Positions 39,601-54,600 of a DNA stretch of 64,000 nt are shown here, one piece after another. Positions within the stretch are counted from its first letter, which is position 1, and each line of letters begins with the position of its first letter. Origin of the DNA: Siphonodentalium dalli (lineage: Eukaryota > Mollusca > Scaphopoda > Gadilida > Siphonodentaliidae); contig CP136065.1 of NCBI GenBank assembly GCA_032622095.1, positions 52,449,949-52,513,948 of the forward strand, read 5' to 3'. The translations under genes and the position numbers were made by a program. The notes beneath the pieces were generated by a model that was not told the DNA's origin, made no database searches, and was given only the letters and a program-made list of their open reading frames with translations.

Positions 39601-42600
39601 ATAAATTATGCCCAATACTGTAAAGAGAGTAGAAATATTGACAATTTCCTGGATATATTAAGTTTTTGTAAATGAAGGAAGTCCATGCATTTTACAGAAT
39701 CGGAATAAGCCTACATGTAGTTATTTCCATATATACAATGTATCATAGAAAAAATAAGCTAATTGTAAAATAAAAGTCAAAATTGGCTAGCTTGAATCAT
39801 GAGTAAATGTAATTTTGAAAATGGTTGACCTATCTATTTGGTATAGTTCTGCAATAATTCTGGTTTTGTAGTTTTGATTTTCAAAATGTTCAGCTTGTTA
39901 ACCCTTTACCCAACAGAAGGGCCCTGTGCCAATGCATTCTCTTATATATGCGAGTCAACCATAGGTCGCCTCGCATATATAAGAGAATGCATTGGCTTAA
40001 CACATTAAAAATGATAAAATTGTTAAAGAATGTAAGAAAAAATGATAAAAAGTGTTAAAAACAGATTTTTTTTAGGCCAATGCATTCTCTTATATATGCG
40101 AGGCGACCTATGGTCGACTCGCATATATAAGAGAATGCATTGGCACATGGCATAACTGTAACTATCACAATGTGGTCAAGGAGCCGGTTCCAATGATATC
40201 CATATTTGTATGGTTCTATTGAGACAGACCGAAGATATTTTAGCTTAATTTGGCCGGTTTTGGCCGGTTTGTTGGGTAAAGGGTTAACAGGTTGATATAC
40301 AGGAAAATAAGGCCAAAACAAATAAAATATGTGTTCCCAGAGATCCAACTAATCTCCATTCTGAGTTCCTCCAAATATCCACCCTCTCCCATTTACGTCA
40401 GACTGAGAATGATATGTCACACTTAGGAACAAGCCTGAGTTTAGTGTGCCTGTCATTTGCAGAATGAGGTCCCCAGAAGGTGAATTTAGTGATGCTATCC
40501 CGCATAGCAGGCAACATCACTAAATTCCACCTCTGGGAACCTCATTCTGCTTAGGCCTCATCTTCTCTGGAAAGTTTTTTTATTATCAAATTTCTATAGT
40601 AACTTCTTCACACAGATTCTATTTCTTTTTTTTTTATAGTTTTTCTATATCCCCAAATTGGCAGACCACACATTGCATAATCGAGGTTCCCAATGGGTGT
40701 ACATCACAAAATTCACCATTTGGGAACTTCAATCTAAGTCTAATGTCTCCCATAGCAGATGAGACCAAGCAGAATGAGGTCCCCAGAGGGTGAATTTGAT
40801 GATGCTAGCCCACTCTGCTAGGGGACCTCATTCTGCAAAAAAAAAAACACTAAACTCAGGCTTGCTTAGGAAATCAATGAATATTTTGCCACATAACAAC
40901 TTGTTAGATTGAATTCCAGCTATATTCTCAAATTTGAATAGGAATTTAAGAGTATTGTAAATCTGGATGTCTAAACTCTGTAAAGAATGATTATTATTTG
41001 GTTTGGCCATGTATACAAAGGGAAAGAGAGTCTAGAAGGGACTGATTGGGAGACAAATTAACAAATCAAGTCACTGACAGACATATCGATTACAACTGAC
41101 ACTACAATGATGATAACCAAACGAAGTGAAACATATTGGGGTTGAATTAATCTTGAAGCTATTAGTCTATCTACGGCATCCACACTCACAGAAGACTTAC
41201 ATGCACTTGGGTTTTTAAGCCATGCTGAATATCAAGATAACGACATTTGCTCAAATTCAATCAGAAGCGCTTCAACATTTAAATTGAGAAAACATATTAG
41301 AGGCAATAATTCTTGCTTCGTAGACAAGATTCCATTACTCCTAGGTTTATTTAAATTTTTATTCAAGGAATCTATATTGTAAACACCCATCATGGAAAGC
41401 ATTCAATCTTCTAAGGATTCATCCAAGGGATAACTCCGTAATACAATGTTCCGAGGGTTTGATATTTCGAGAATTGAGTAATGAGTCACCGCTAATAGTC
41501 AATAGAAATAGAACTTTTAATGTGGCCAAATGAGTGCACAACCACAAAAAGTTCCCAATATTTAACAATATTTCCAAATCACTTTCAAGCAGACCTGTTT
41601 ACTTTCCCAATTTCGGTGGGAGTCTCTGGATTTTGTGTCATTTCTCCTGTGCTCCCGATCGGGAAACGAAATTTGACAGATGCAAACCCAATGCAACAAA
41701 CAATCTATATGACATTTAAATGAAAAATATGAAGTTTTTTCCCATGATACTGACATTGAAAAAATCTCCCTATTTTTCACTAAATCTCCCTATTTTTGAA
41801 GAAAATCTCCCTATTTCCAATTTTGAAAGTAAACAGGTCTGCTTTCAGGTTGATATTTTTCACTGAGATATAATTATATGTAATAATCTTGATTTCCTAA
41901 TATAATTACATAGTTTAAAAGCATCATACCAAATCACAAACTGTTATTGTTTGTGCTGTCGGTGGCCACAGTGGCAAAACTTTTTTTTCACCACAAATGG
42001 AGACAGAAATCTAATTCAAAAAGCACTGAATATATCGATAAAGTTAGGCGACGAAATATCAATGGTTTTGTACCTCGGATACATCATACGATGACAACCC
42101 AAATTTATTTTGTATGGGGAGCGTTGGTTGAATGGTGATGGTTGTACAAAGGTGATTACGAATCGTCAAAAAACTTAATCTCTGCCACTTTTTTGGCCAA
42201 AAGATTTTTCGGTCAAGCGAACACTGCAAACTGTTCCAAGTCATGAAGCAATTCATAACTTTGTGATTTGGTATGACGTCTTTAAATTGTGTAATTACAT
42301 TTGGAAACCAAGATTACTCCTAAGACAATTTTCCACTAAGACTGCTACTAAACTGTTAACCTCTTCTCTACGCCCATAATTATTACAGAAGTAAAAGAGC
42401 ATGTTTTGTGCTGTATGGTCAGTAATATCTACAGACTGATTTTAGTGCACTACCAGCCAAACATCACTCATAATGGAAACTCTGAAATTAGTGACTCGGA
42501 AACTAGTGCCTCGACGTTTTAAATAATATATGATGTTTAGGAATATGCATGATAATAGCATTTGCATGGTGTAAGCTTTAGCAATTTCATGACATTGTAT

Positions 42601-45600
42601 TTTTCCTCTGCAAAATGGACATACTTCAATGGCCCAGCACATGACATCAGCCTGTAGTGAAGATGCTAAGATTGTACAAGACACCTGCTCCTACTATGCA
42701 TGCAGTGGCTATACACCACTCTAAATCATGCAATTAATCTCAACTCTGGCTACGCCCATAGAGTTCACACACAACCAATTCAACCAAGTCTGGGAACTTT
42801 ATGTAGATCTGACAGGAAACTTTATAACACCGAAAAAATACATACAGTAATGCTCTAAGTAATCGACTCTTTAACCACAGCAGAATTATGGGTAACTTTT
42901 CAGGATTTAGTCGGAAATATGGCTTGTTGCCATTCATCGGAAAGCTCTCCCCGAGAGCTTTCCGATGAATGGCAACAAGCCATATTTCCGACTAAATCCT
43001 GAAAAGTTACCCATAATTCTGCTGTGGTTAAAGAGTCGATTACTTAGAGCATTACTGTAGGTAACATAGATATTAGTGAATACATGTGCCTTTATATTGT
43101 ATTTCGTAGAAGGTAAAGGTCTCAGTTTGAGATTACATGATTTAGGCAACTTATGTTGAGTCAATTTCGCGATAAACTTGAATTGATTACACCAGGGGAA
43201 ATTATACGATCGCAAGAGATTGACTCACAAAAATTCCTGTATCATGTAATCCAGAAGTTGACCTTCACATATTGTGAAATACATAATGAAGGAACAGGCA
43301 TTAACCCTTCCATGACTGGAGCTTCCTGAAATTTTGCGAAAACCCTGTGCCAATGCATTCTCTTATATATGCGAGTCTCCCATAGGGAGCCTCGCATATA
43401 TCAGAGAATGCATTGGCCTAACAACATTTACCTTGACCTTGTAAGCCAGTGCATTCTCTTATATATATGCGAGGCTCATAAATATGTCACCTGTGTTATT
43501 TTTTTCGATGTTATAAAGTTACCTATCAGTTCTGGTGCATATGATTTCTACAGGCGTAGCCAGATTAGAGATTCATGGCATAATAATCTAACTCTACTCA
43601 TACATTTCTCAAAAATGCTAGATCTGACAAAATATGCAATTTATCGTTCACATGAAAAAAACAGTTCTCACTGTTTAAGCAAACAATATCTCCACATACA
43701 TGAAAAACATCAGTTTCCTTTAAAAGCCGATGATAATCTTATCAGATATACGTCTCTGGAACTCTGACTCACATTTTATTAACCCTTTTGAGTGCCAGGT
43801 CGATTTTTGTATCAACCCATATACCCTGTGCCAATGCATTCTCTTATATATGCGAGTCGACCATAGGTCGCCTCGCATATATAAGAGAATGCATTGGCCT
43901 AACAATTTTTTTTTTTTTTTTTTTTTTTACAATTTTAATAATTTATTCTTATATTCTTTAACAGACTTATTTTGTAGGTTTAGGGCCGATGAGATCGGCC
44001 CCTGGCACTCAAAGGGTTAATAGAACGATGGGGCTTTCCCAAGATGATGTAATGAATCATTTCCAAATATGCAGTAAATGAATTAGTCAGCAATTGTCAT
44101 AAAAAAACAGGATGCGAACGAATAATCCGTAATAAATGTCATTGACACTCGGAGATGATGTCTCCTAGAATGCGATGAGTATAATGAATATGTCGACTGT
44201 ATTCTGTAGTACAAAATTTGTTTTATCACATAATTAACCCACAAAACCAGCTTCATAATTATTGGTAAGACACACGTGTAATATTAGCGACTTGCGATTG
44301 CTGAAGTTTATGATTGTTGTTTTCGATGAATACTTCGCGTTTATTTGATCATGTGATAAAAGGTATCTCAAACTCGTTCTATTTTATACATAATTTATCA
44401 ACCTCGTCCACTAAATTCTATTTGAGCCTCGGTAAACCTCGGCTCAAATCGAATTTAGTTAAATCGGTTGACAAATTCCGTATAAAATAGAAACTCATGT
44501 GAGATCCTCTATGTGTTACGCTATACGTCAGAAAATTATCAACAAGTCATTGACCTCAGATTTCACAATTTAAATATAACCAAACACAAAGCAGTGTTTT
44601 AATTGTTATCAGCTTTTTATGAAGTGCCCAGTGTGAGACATGACCAATGAAACAAAGGAAATCCCATCAATAAATAAATCAAATATTAGTCAGAGTTTTC
44701 CAGAGACGTAAATCTCATAAGATTATCGTCGGCTTTTAAAAGAGACTGGAAAAACATATAACAAGTATAAAGCTAACATAGCATTTCAGGGACAAATGAT
44801 GCAAACGAATACCTCCCAGTCTAAAGCATAATCTCAGTGTATTTTATACAGGCTATGAATAATTAGCACATGATTTCTTAGTATGATGCATTTTTACCAT
44901 CTGGAATAAAAAAATGAGCCCAAAGGGTCTAACTCTGGTAAAAATGAGACTGATCCCAAAATCGACCTTGACTTGTAAATTGTGTTAGGGAGCCCACATA
45001 CCAAATTTCAATCCATTAGGTTTAATATAAATAAAGTTATCATCAGAAACAAAAAATCAATGGACAGACCAAGTCTGAGCTTAGTGTGCCTGTCATTTGC
45101 AGAATGAGGTCCCCAGAGGGTGAATTTAGTGACACTATCCTGCATAGTCCGCTAGCATCACTAAATTCACCCTCTGGGAACCTCATTCTGAATGACTTCA
45201 GCTGCTATGGGAGACATAGATTTAATTTCCCAAATGGTGAATATTGTGATGTACATGTACATCCATTGGGAACCTTGATTATGCAATGTGTCATCTATCC
45301 AATTTGGGGATATTGAGAAACTAAACTAAAAAATAAATATAATCTATGTGAAGAAATTTCTATAGAAATTTGATATTAAAAAACTTTCTAGAGAAGATGA
45401 GGCCTAAGCAGAATAAAGTCCCCAGAGGGTGAATTTAGTGATGCTATCCCGCTATGTGCAAATGACAGGCACACTAAACTCAGGCATAGGACAGACAGGG
45501 AGACAGACAAGACAGCCAAAACCCGTTTTTAAAACAGGAATACAAAAAAAAAATGTCATTATGTACAGGTCTGGTATTGATCGAAATTAGAAGAATTACG

Positions 45601-48600
45601 AGCCAGAATGTCAAAACAATTTCCTGTAGAATCAAGTAAAGATGACAAGGTGTCATAGTTGGTGAGAAACCTCTTTGCTATGTATGGAAATCAGATGCTA
45701 ATTATCAGGAAGTGTATAGGATATAATGAGTCTTTGCTTTAAATCGAATTATATCCTCCTATAAATAAACTTTCTACTCCAAATATTACACAAATAAAAT
45801 TAGGCATTATTAAAGGAAATGGATCGAAGACAGTCTTGTTAGCAGGCCCCAAAATATGGTGCTGGACATTTGCAGAATGAGTTCACCAGAGGGTGAATAT
45901 AGTGATGCTACCCAGCCAGGCCTTCGATTATGAGGCGTGCGATCGCGCTCGTGCACCATAGCACGCCTGAAATTAAATCTTGGCGAGTAATTAATCACAC
46001 TCCTCGGCGATATTCGGCGCACGATTGAAAAAGGGTTTATAATAACGACCAACCTTGTTTGCTGGAGAAGACTGACAGACATGCCGTATACGACGGAAGT
46101 AATTGTTTTAAGTTTTGCGCATGCGCTAGAACATTATTATAGTCAGGTGCGTTTAGCGATGTCGTCGCATTCGTATGTAGGTCTGTGTAATTCTCGGCTA
46201 GATATTGTTACCAACATGACATATTTAAATTAATCCCACCGTGCACCCCATCACCAATGCAACGTAATTTTGGTACCATGATTGTGTTGCGTTCTAAATG
46301 AAGCCGCCCCGATGGGCGGTGAAGATGAATAGAAATTGAAACTTGAGTTCGGGGCAATCAAACATTATTTTAAAAAATATCGATAGAGTTCACACAACAG
46401 GAAACTCTCACGTGGTTACATGGTCTCTGACCACATTTCATAACAACTTACATCCAACGGAAGCATTACGACGCAATTCGAGAATGGAGTTTTAATTACT
46501 TCAATGTGGAGAATACATGTGTACAAGATGAATCACAATGGTGATAAAATTGATTTAATTTTGAGTCTTCGTTTGTCATTTTATACCCCCGAAATATCCA
46601 CCAAAATCACATGCCTGGGTTTCAGGTTAGGCGAGTGACCAACCACACTCCTGCATTTTACAGAATCGAAGGCCTGCCCAGCACAACCTCATCTTCTCTG
46701 GAAAGGATCTCTATTATCAAATTAACAAGTTTTTTAGTTTCTTTAGAAAGTTTTTTTTTTTTTAGTTTAGTTTCTCTATATCCCCAATTTACAGATGATA
46801 CAATGCATAATCGAGGTGGCCAATGGGAGCACATCAGCATCTTCACCATCTGGGAATTTAAATCTTTGAGTCTAGGTCTCCCATATCAGATGAGGCCATG
46901 CAGAATGAGGTCCCCGAAGATGAAATTGGTGATGGTAGCCCACTGTGTGGGGTAGCGTCACTAAATTCACCCTCTGGGGACCTCATTCTGCAAATGTCCA
47001 GCACAATATTTTGAGGCCTGTAGCCTATGTAGTAACCTCAGAATATATTACTCTCGCCAGATGAATAATAGAAAAGGCCAAATATGGTAATGCCCTAATT
47101 AATCGACTCCTTAACCACAGCAGAATTATGGGTAACTTTTCAGGATTTAGTCGGAAATATGGCTCGTTGCCATTCATCGGAAAGCTCTCAGGGAGAGCTT
47201 TCCGATGAATGGCAACAAGCCATATTTCCGACTAAATCCTGAAAAGTTACCCATAATTCTGCTGTGGTTAAGGAGTCGACTAATTAGGGCATTACTGTAC
47301 TAGTGAAGGCATACATCAAAGTCACTTGGGAAACTATTGCAATTAATTAGCAGAATACAATTTTAAGGGGATAACCAAACTTAGGGCGATCAACTGCTTG
47401 ATCAGAAAACTGTACTTCTCTACCCTTTCTATACTAAATATTCATTACAAGTAGAAGTAGTCCCCTTAGGAAATGTTCAGAGAAGAAGTTCAACAAACGA
47501 CAATAGGTTATCTGAACATTTCCCACCAAAGAATATGAATAATTCTGCATTTGTATTATAAATTTGTATGTCTGTCATCTGTGCTAATGTAAAATGTTCT
47601 ATTTTTAATCATTGTGAAATGTCAAAACAATCGTTACGGCATGTATTAATGTTATAAGATAAACAATACTGATATCAATATTATTCAACAGGTGAGGGTA
47701 CAGAATTGTGTAACTATTTATCGAATTGTTCTTGTGCCATCTGTATATATATATATAGAAAATAAATTATTGTAATGTACGCACCTTTCCCTGTTGGCAT
47801 CGGCAAGCTGAAGCCAGGCGTGTGGAACAGGCTGCCTGAGGATGGCGGATTGGGCTTGATTTCATTAAAACCACATGTAGTCAGTGACCCGACCAATAAG
47901 ATTAAGTTCCTCAGTGCCTGAACAGCTTCCTCATCTTTATTGTCCTCCAACCTAAAAAAATAAAGTTCTGCTAAAGTTAAAGGGATTAAAGGCTGAAATA
48001 AAATAAATTTTAACCCTTTCATGATGGGAGCAGCATTAAAGATCCTGTGCCAGTGCATTCTCTTATATAGGCGATTCTCCCATCGGGAGTCTCGCATATA
48101 TAATAGAATACACTGGTTGTCAAGGTAAATATTGTTAGGCAAATGTATTCTCTTATATAGGTGAAGCTCTCTATAGGAGACTCGCATATATAAGAGAATG
48201 CAATGCATTGGTACAGGGTTTTTGCTAAATTTCAGGAAGCTCCTGTTATGGAAGGATTAACAAAATACGCCTGTGTTAATTCCAACAAGAGGTACGCTGT
48301 CGCGTGGCATTTGCCCCCGACCGTAGCAATTTGGATTAAGCATGGACAAAACTGCGGATATCCGAGGAGGTCTATATGACCATTCCAAAAGAAGTTTGTA
48401 CAGAAATGTTGACTAAAAACCACAAAACAAGCGATCCGGAAACCCAAAAACAAGCGAAAATTCAAATTTTCTAAGTTGAAAAAAGGGCCATTACTCTGGC
48501 AAAAATCATCAGATCATACCCAAATTCGCACTTGACATGTATTTTCATATAACTGATCCACAAAAATACGGGAATTGCAATCGTACCACCAAAGCTCAAG

Positions 48601-51600
48601 CTATCATCTGGAAACCCAAAAAAACAAGAGAAAAATTTAATTTTCTAAGTAAAAAAAGGGACATAACTCTGGTGAAAATGAGTGGACGAAACCCGCGCTA
48701 TGCATGTAGCTGTTCCCCCATGCTGCTCTATCACCATACCAAAATATCAGCTAAATCTGCCCAGCGGTTGCTGAACAATAATGCAAAATGTTTGTATGGA
48801 CGGACAAAATTCAAATTTTCTAAGTTGAAAAAAGGGCCATTACTCTGGCAAAAATCATCAGATCATACCCAAATTCGCACTTGACATGCATTTTCATATA
48901 ACTGATCCACAAAAATATGGGATTTGCAATCGTACCACCAAAGCTCACGCTATCATCTGGAAACCCAAAAAAACAAGAGAAAAAATGAATTTTCTAAGTA
49001 AAAAAAGGGCCATAACTCTGGTGAAAATGCAGCGGTTGCTAAACAATAATGCCAAATGTTTGTACGGACGTAGGGACGGACGGACGGACGGAGACGTCGA
49101 CTATATACCCGCCGACTTCAAGTCGGGGGCATAACAAAGGGCCATAACTCTGGTGAAATTTGGCGGGTGGAACCCAAGTTTGAACTTGACCTGTTTTTTA
49201 GGCCAGTAAACTCACATACCAAATTTCATTCCAAATTTCATGACGGTGAATTTGACATCAATGATCAAACTCAAAGATCATCAAACGGTGCCATTGAGAC
49301 ACTGTCTTGGTGCAATGATTGACAGCTTTGAAACAAGGTGTAACTGTGTTTGTAATAAATTGTTATGGATAAACAACACATTTTCAAGTAAATATTGAAT
49401 TAAAGTTCTTACACAAAACACACTACATGTTGTTATCATCATCATCAAGAAGTTCAGCTTTGGAGGACTCGGAAGGTAACTATATTGTCGTATAGAACAT
49501 TAGAAATCTTGGAAAAACATTCGAGACTCATAGTTTCAACAGAACTTTTTTATCAATACCAGTGGTTGAAGAACACTGGTTTATCGAAATCACGTGATTA
49601 AATACACCCGGTTCAGTAGCATGCGGATATATTCTACGATCTTTTTATAGCTGTTATGATGATCTTTTGATTTCAACATTTGTGAACATAATCATTATAT
49701 GAGTTAGTTCATCAATTTAATCAATTATGAAGATTTTGATCATGTGATTTGATGAATAAAACGACGTTTTTCCACTGAATTATTGTCTTTTTAACAGCGC
49801 ATGTAATGGGCAAAATTGCGACAAGGAGAAGAGGGAAATAAGGATATATGGGTACCGCTATATAATTCTTTGCCGCAGGTACTGACTAGACAACTTTGAC
49901 TCAACTTTTGGGGTTCGACTAGTCGACTCCAGAATCCCCGAAAAGGGAGTATAAAAAGGAAGAAAATTGTTGAAGAAATTTACCTAAGTACAAAATCTGA
50001 TAGATATCCATATCCCTGGCTGCACTTAAAGTCATCAATGAGAATTTGTGAAACTTCACTGGAATCCTTGAGAAAGCAGAACACTGTCACAAACATGTCC
50101 ATAAGCTCCAAGGGAGACAACTCTTGGATCCGCTGCATATTCTCGACACAGTGACGAACACAGCCTTTATCTGTTGAAATAAATATACAAATAAGATAAT
50201 TTATTATGCTAAATGGTGGTTTATCAAAAAACATGACAATTAAATAAATTTTGATATCCCCCAAGAAGCCTGAGTTTGGTGTGCCTGCCATTTGCAGAAT
50301 GAGGTCCCCAGAGGGTGAATTTAGTGATGCCACCCCACATGGAAGAAATCAAGCAGAGAGTTCATTTCATCAGGTAATCACAACAATTCACATAGAAACC
50401 AACTGACAAAGTAGGGCCCTGTGAAGCTTTGAAGATTCGATTCGGTGTTGACGTCAGAGACCAGATTCGCAATTGATACCAAATCGGATCTCCAATTCGT
50501 ATATTTTTGGCCCGTACTTTCCTGTTTATGGGGAAAACAACTAAATTTGTTATTTATGGAGCTCAATTGAAAGGGCAGTTACTGCAGTGTACATTTTCCC
50601 CATCTGGAGGTCTCGCCGGTGCCATGTATGATGTAATTTAGAGTTTGTACTACTGTAGTTACGCGATTCGCAGTCGGTCACCCATGGTCAGCTATTTCTC
50701 CGTTCAGTGCTTGTCCCAATTCGATTTGGATTCAATGTCGATTAGATTAGATTTGGTTGACGAATTTCCGATTCGCAGGGCCCTATGACCAAGTTACAAA
50801 GATATACATATAGTAACAGGTTAACTTCCCGTTGTGTGGATCACAAATGCTTATCAGGATTCGAACTAGCTTCGCCAGCGCTGACGGCTTTAATTAACGC
50901 TGATGGTCCTAATTTAATTTATGGTGTGTAGTGGAAGATGAAGACATGAACCTAGACCAAGATGTTACTATGTGTAAATGACTTTATGTTTATGATTTGC
51001 ATAGGCTGAAAAACATTTTGGCCTTGTCAGAAAATGGACAACAGGTATCCTTTTCTTTGACCTGGTGTTACATCAAAACCATAAATAGAAAGGATGCAGT
51101 AATGGCATCTAATCATCATTTTTTTGATAAGTACAGTTATGCCCTAAATAATTGACTCCTTAACCACAGCAGAATTATGGGTAACTTTTCAGGATTTAGT
51201 CGGAAATATGTTGCCATTCATCGGAAAGGCAACAAGCCATATTTCCGACTAAATCATGAAAAGTTACCCATAATTCGTCTGTGGTTATAAGCTCCTATGA
51301 GATCTGCTACAAACATGCCCCGGCAAACATTTACTAATTAACTGTTAACGAATGTAAAGGCATTAATGAGATCTGGTGATAATGTGATTGCTGACTATAG
51401 GATTGAAACATACTGTTAGGCAGATGTTTACGCTCGGAAATCCACCTGAGTGATGAGGTACAAAAGTTTAGACACTGTCTGCTTTTTACATTTCCTATGA
51501 GAATAGACATGAATTGACATTCCTTATGTTGTATAATGTGCTATTATGTAATGTCTATATCTAAATTGATTGTAACATACTTATCTTCTGATATGGGGGA

Positions 51601-54600
51601 ATAAAACTATCCCTCTCTTTGGCTAACAGTTTGATGAAATAAATTTGGCCATTTTCGATAAAAAATCTGGCTATTGGGCACCAACAATATGAACACTGGT
51701 TTCTAAACATGTAACCGCTTATTAAGAAGAAGCTTGTTCCCAATTTCCTATGCAAAATTGATTTCGTAGCAATATTTTGTTATTTTCCCTCAAGCTTATA
51801 TATGACAGTAACCATAATTAAATTTTAACCCTTTCAAGACGGAGTTGCGCTGGTGCAGCATTAAAGATCGTGTGCCAGTCCATTCTCTTATTTTATAATA
51901 TTATATATAAGAGAATTCACTGGGTCACAAGGTCAAGGTAAATATTGTTAGGCCAATGTATTCACCTATATATGCCAGGCTCCCTGTGGGAGACTTGCAT
52001 ATATAAGAGAATGTATTGCCCCAGGGTTTTCTGGAAATATCAGGAAGCTCCAGCCAGGAATGGGTTAATGAAGATTTTTCCTCTCATTCTAAGTTGATAA
52101 GGCCAAAGAAAAAAGATACTATGTTTCAGCACATCAACCGACCCTAAAAATAACCGCCAACCCTAATCTTTTTATTGATATTTTGAGAAAAAGCCGGAAA
52201 TTCTAAAAAAAATATTTTTTTTAACACAAATGTACATACATAATGATTCATTAGTGTGCAAAACACATAGTTTCAAACATATCCCTGAGTAAAGTGACCA
52301 CAAAGTGACAGCTGAACCTCAACAGTTAGAACTCCAGGTGTGGATTCATGGGCATGATTTTGCGATTTTAATTTCCTGAGAGTGGATCTCAGGCCTGCTT
52401 TAAGCCTTGTTTGGGAATTATCAAGACATGGTGGGGGTATACATGTAGCTACTGTTTCCAAAAACCAGGCATGCTAGTAGGTTGGATGTACATGTACTGG
52501 CTACCATCCAGACAATGGGATGTAGTCATCACAATACAAGTACCGGTGTAATGGTGGTGTTATGGCTAAAATTCACATAAAATGTTAGCGACATCAATTT
52601 CATACCAAGTAATATAGCCAAAATTATGAAAATGCGGTATGTGAATAACAAATCACATGCTTAAGCATAAACCAAGTTTGATCTTTTATTCAATCTTAAT
52701 GTATATTTCCACTGTGTTGTTCAAGTAATACTTTCTCCACAACATGAGTTGGCATTTATTGTCACTTCGGTCGAGGTAGTTCAATATTTCTGCAGCTGGA
52801 TAAAAAAAATTTTTTTAAATCCCTACCTGCCTACCCTAATTTTTTCAGACCATTAGCGGAAACATACTATCTTTTTTTTGGGCCTAATTACCATGAATGT
52901 ATTTGACAACATTTCCAGACAGCCCGTGTCTTGACAAGGTGACCAGTACATCTCCGGCACTCTTTCTCCAGCCGATATTGTGTTGTGGACACCAACTGGT
53001 GATAGCACTGAACAGTAAGGATAGGTCGTCTTTCCTGGCAAGTTCCTCTGCTGGCGATATGTGATTAACGAGCCGTACAAGGACCTAAAGTGAAAGAAAA
53101 CTGGACATTAGTTAAGCTTTTGTCTAACATCACACAAGTGTTGAACTTCATATATCTGCAACAGACATAATTTGTACATCACTAGTCCTCATTAGACCTT
53201 TTTGCCCATTTGAATGAGATGTTAGTTTACAATAATACTGTACAAGCTAACCAATGAACCAGCTGCAACCATATGTACAGGTGCTGCTCTACATGTAGTT
53301 TGATCAGAACATGGTTGGATACTCACCAGTATGACAGGCTGATGGTACTCGTTTAACGTATAAATGATGAGAAGCAGTCACAGTATTCTCAGGTGATGGC
53401 CTAACAATAGTGATTCAATTTTTTTCTGCTTCACCAACCGCTGTTTGAAAGATGTTCTATTCTCCTCTCACCAGAATTTCCAACAACAACAAAATTCAAC
53501 ATAACTCCTTTTCAAGGCAAGTTTCAATTATTATTACCAAAAACACACAAGGAAAACTTCAGGTGTTTCATATATTTCAATTAAAATGTTTTTAAAAGAA
53601 AGATTCCCAATCAAAATATTGTAATGTTAAAATGTAGCCACCTTTTCCAGTTCAGCGACAGGTCTCTCTGACTCAAAATTATTATATACTGCCTAATCTC
53701 TACAAAATGTTCAGGAAAGAAATACATCATCTTTAAAAACTATGATTATAATTTATGGCTTGCTGGATTTTCTTTTATCACACAAATAGCTCCTAAAATT
53801 GGACATATATTTTAGCAACACACACATGTAATATTGGCATGCGCAGTGACATCAGAGCTTAGTGCAATGATATTGATGTTGATGCAGGAACTTTAATATT
53901 ATGTTAATAGAATATAATTATAATATTCAATCTGTGTTGGTCTATTTAGTGTTGACTGTGAGATAAACATTGGTAATAAGGGTGGTTGAACAAGATTGTC
54001 AACATGAAAAGACTCTTTTAAAATGGAACAATATTTTGTCTTTAAGGTGTCTTTACTTCCACTTTGGTTGTGATAAGGAAATCAACAATAATTTTTTTGT
54101 AATAAAAGCCGTTTGCGAGATCATTTTTCCTTGCTAAAATGTGATTATGTGATAAAATGGATCTTAAATTTGTCGCAATTCTATACAAACTTTGTTAACC
54201 TCGTTCACTAATTTTGATTTGGGCCTTGCTAAAGCTCGGCTTGAATCAAATTTAGTTCAGCTGGTTATTATATTTTGTATATAATTGCAACTAATTAGAC
54301 CGCCTCTATATATTCTCTAATTCTGGTAATGACAGGGATACCATTCTTCAATCACCACATTTACACAGACATTGTGACCAGACAAGACCTGTTTAATTAT
54401 TCAAATTGTGAAAATAAATATTTGGACTAACAGTCCAATGATAAAATAGAAATGGATCTATAGCCTGTGGCACCTTTGACATCCAAAGACAATGAATAAA
54501 TCTTGACAGCAGCTAATTGATAATACTTGTTGTCTTCCCATAGGATTGTCATATAATTGGAAACTCATTACTGGTAACAGACTGTAGAATTGAAGAAGGG

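Larger units (their letters stand above)
42735..43583. repeat. Related foldback element with two nested MITEs
   Basis: Ends TAATCTCAACTCTGGCTACG and CGTAGCCAGATTAGAGATTC are inverted. A family A copy (42845-43057) and a family B copy (43305-43480) inserted into it, so it is the oldest of the three. Confidence 0.55.
31740..47784 (-). other. 16-kb WDFY3 intron between local exons 4 and 5
   Basis: No conserved coding segment was found on either strand. It holds five family A palindromes, nine TTAA elements, six hAT-like MITEs or fragments, a 110-bp foldback, a 485-bp foldback and remnants of other repeats, several of them nested. Stretches 35211-36286, 38660-39019, 40873-42734 and 44520-45060 show nothing beyond AT-rich sequence and old repeat fragments. 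Confidence 0.7.

Noticed and set aside
43369-43767. 132-codon plus-strand open frame
   Set aside because: Starts in a family B hairpin and continues into intron without recognisable features.
47714-48208. 164-codon minus-strand open frame as a single gene
   Set aside because: Only 47785-47951 is a true WDFY3 exon; the rest is a MITE read in frame and intron sequence past the donor.
50856-50960. tRNA or tRNA-derived SINE on the minus strand (AGTTCGAATCC resembles a B box)
   Set aside because: No convincing A box or cloverleaf could be built from the adjoining bases.
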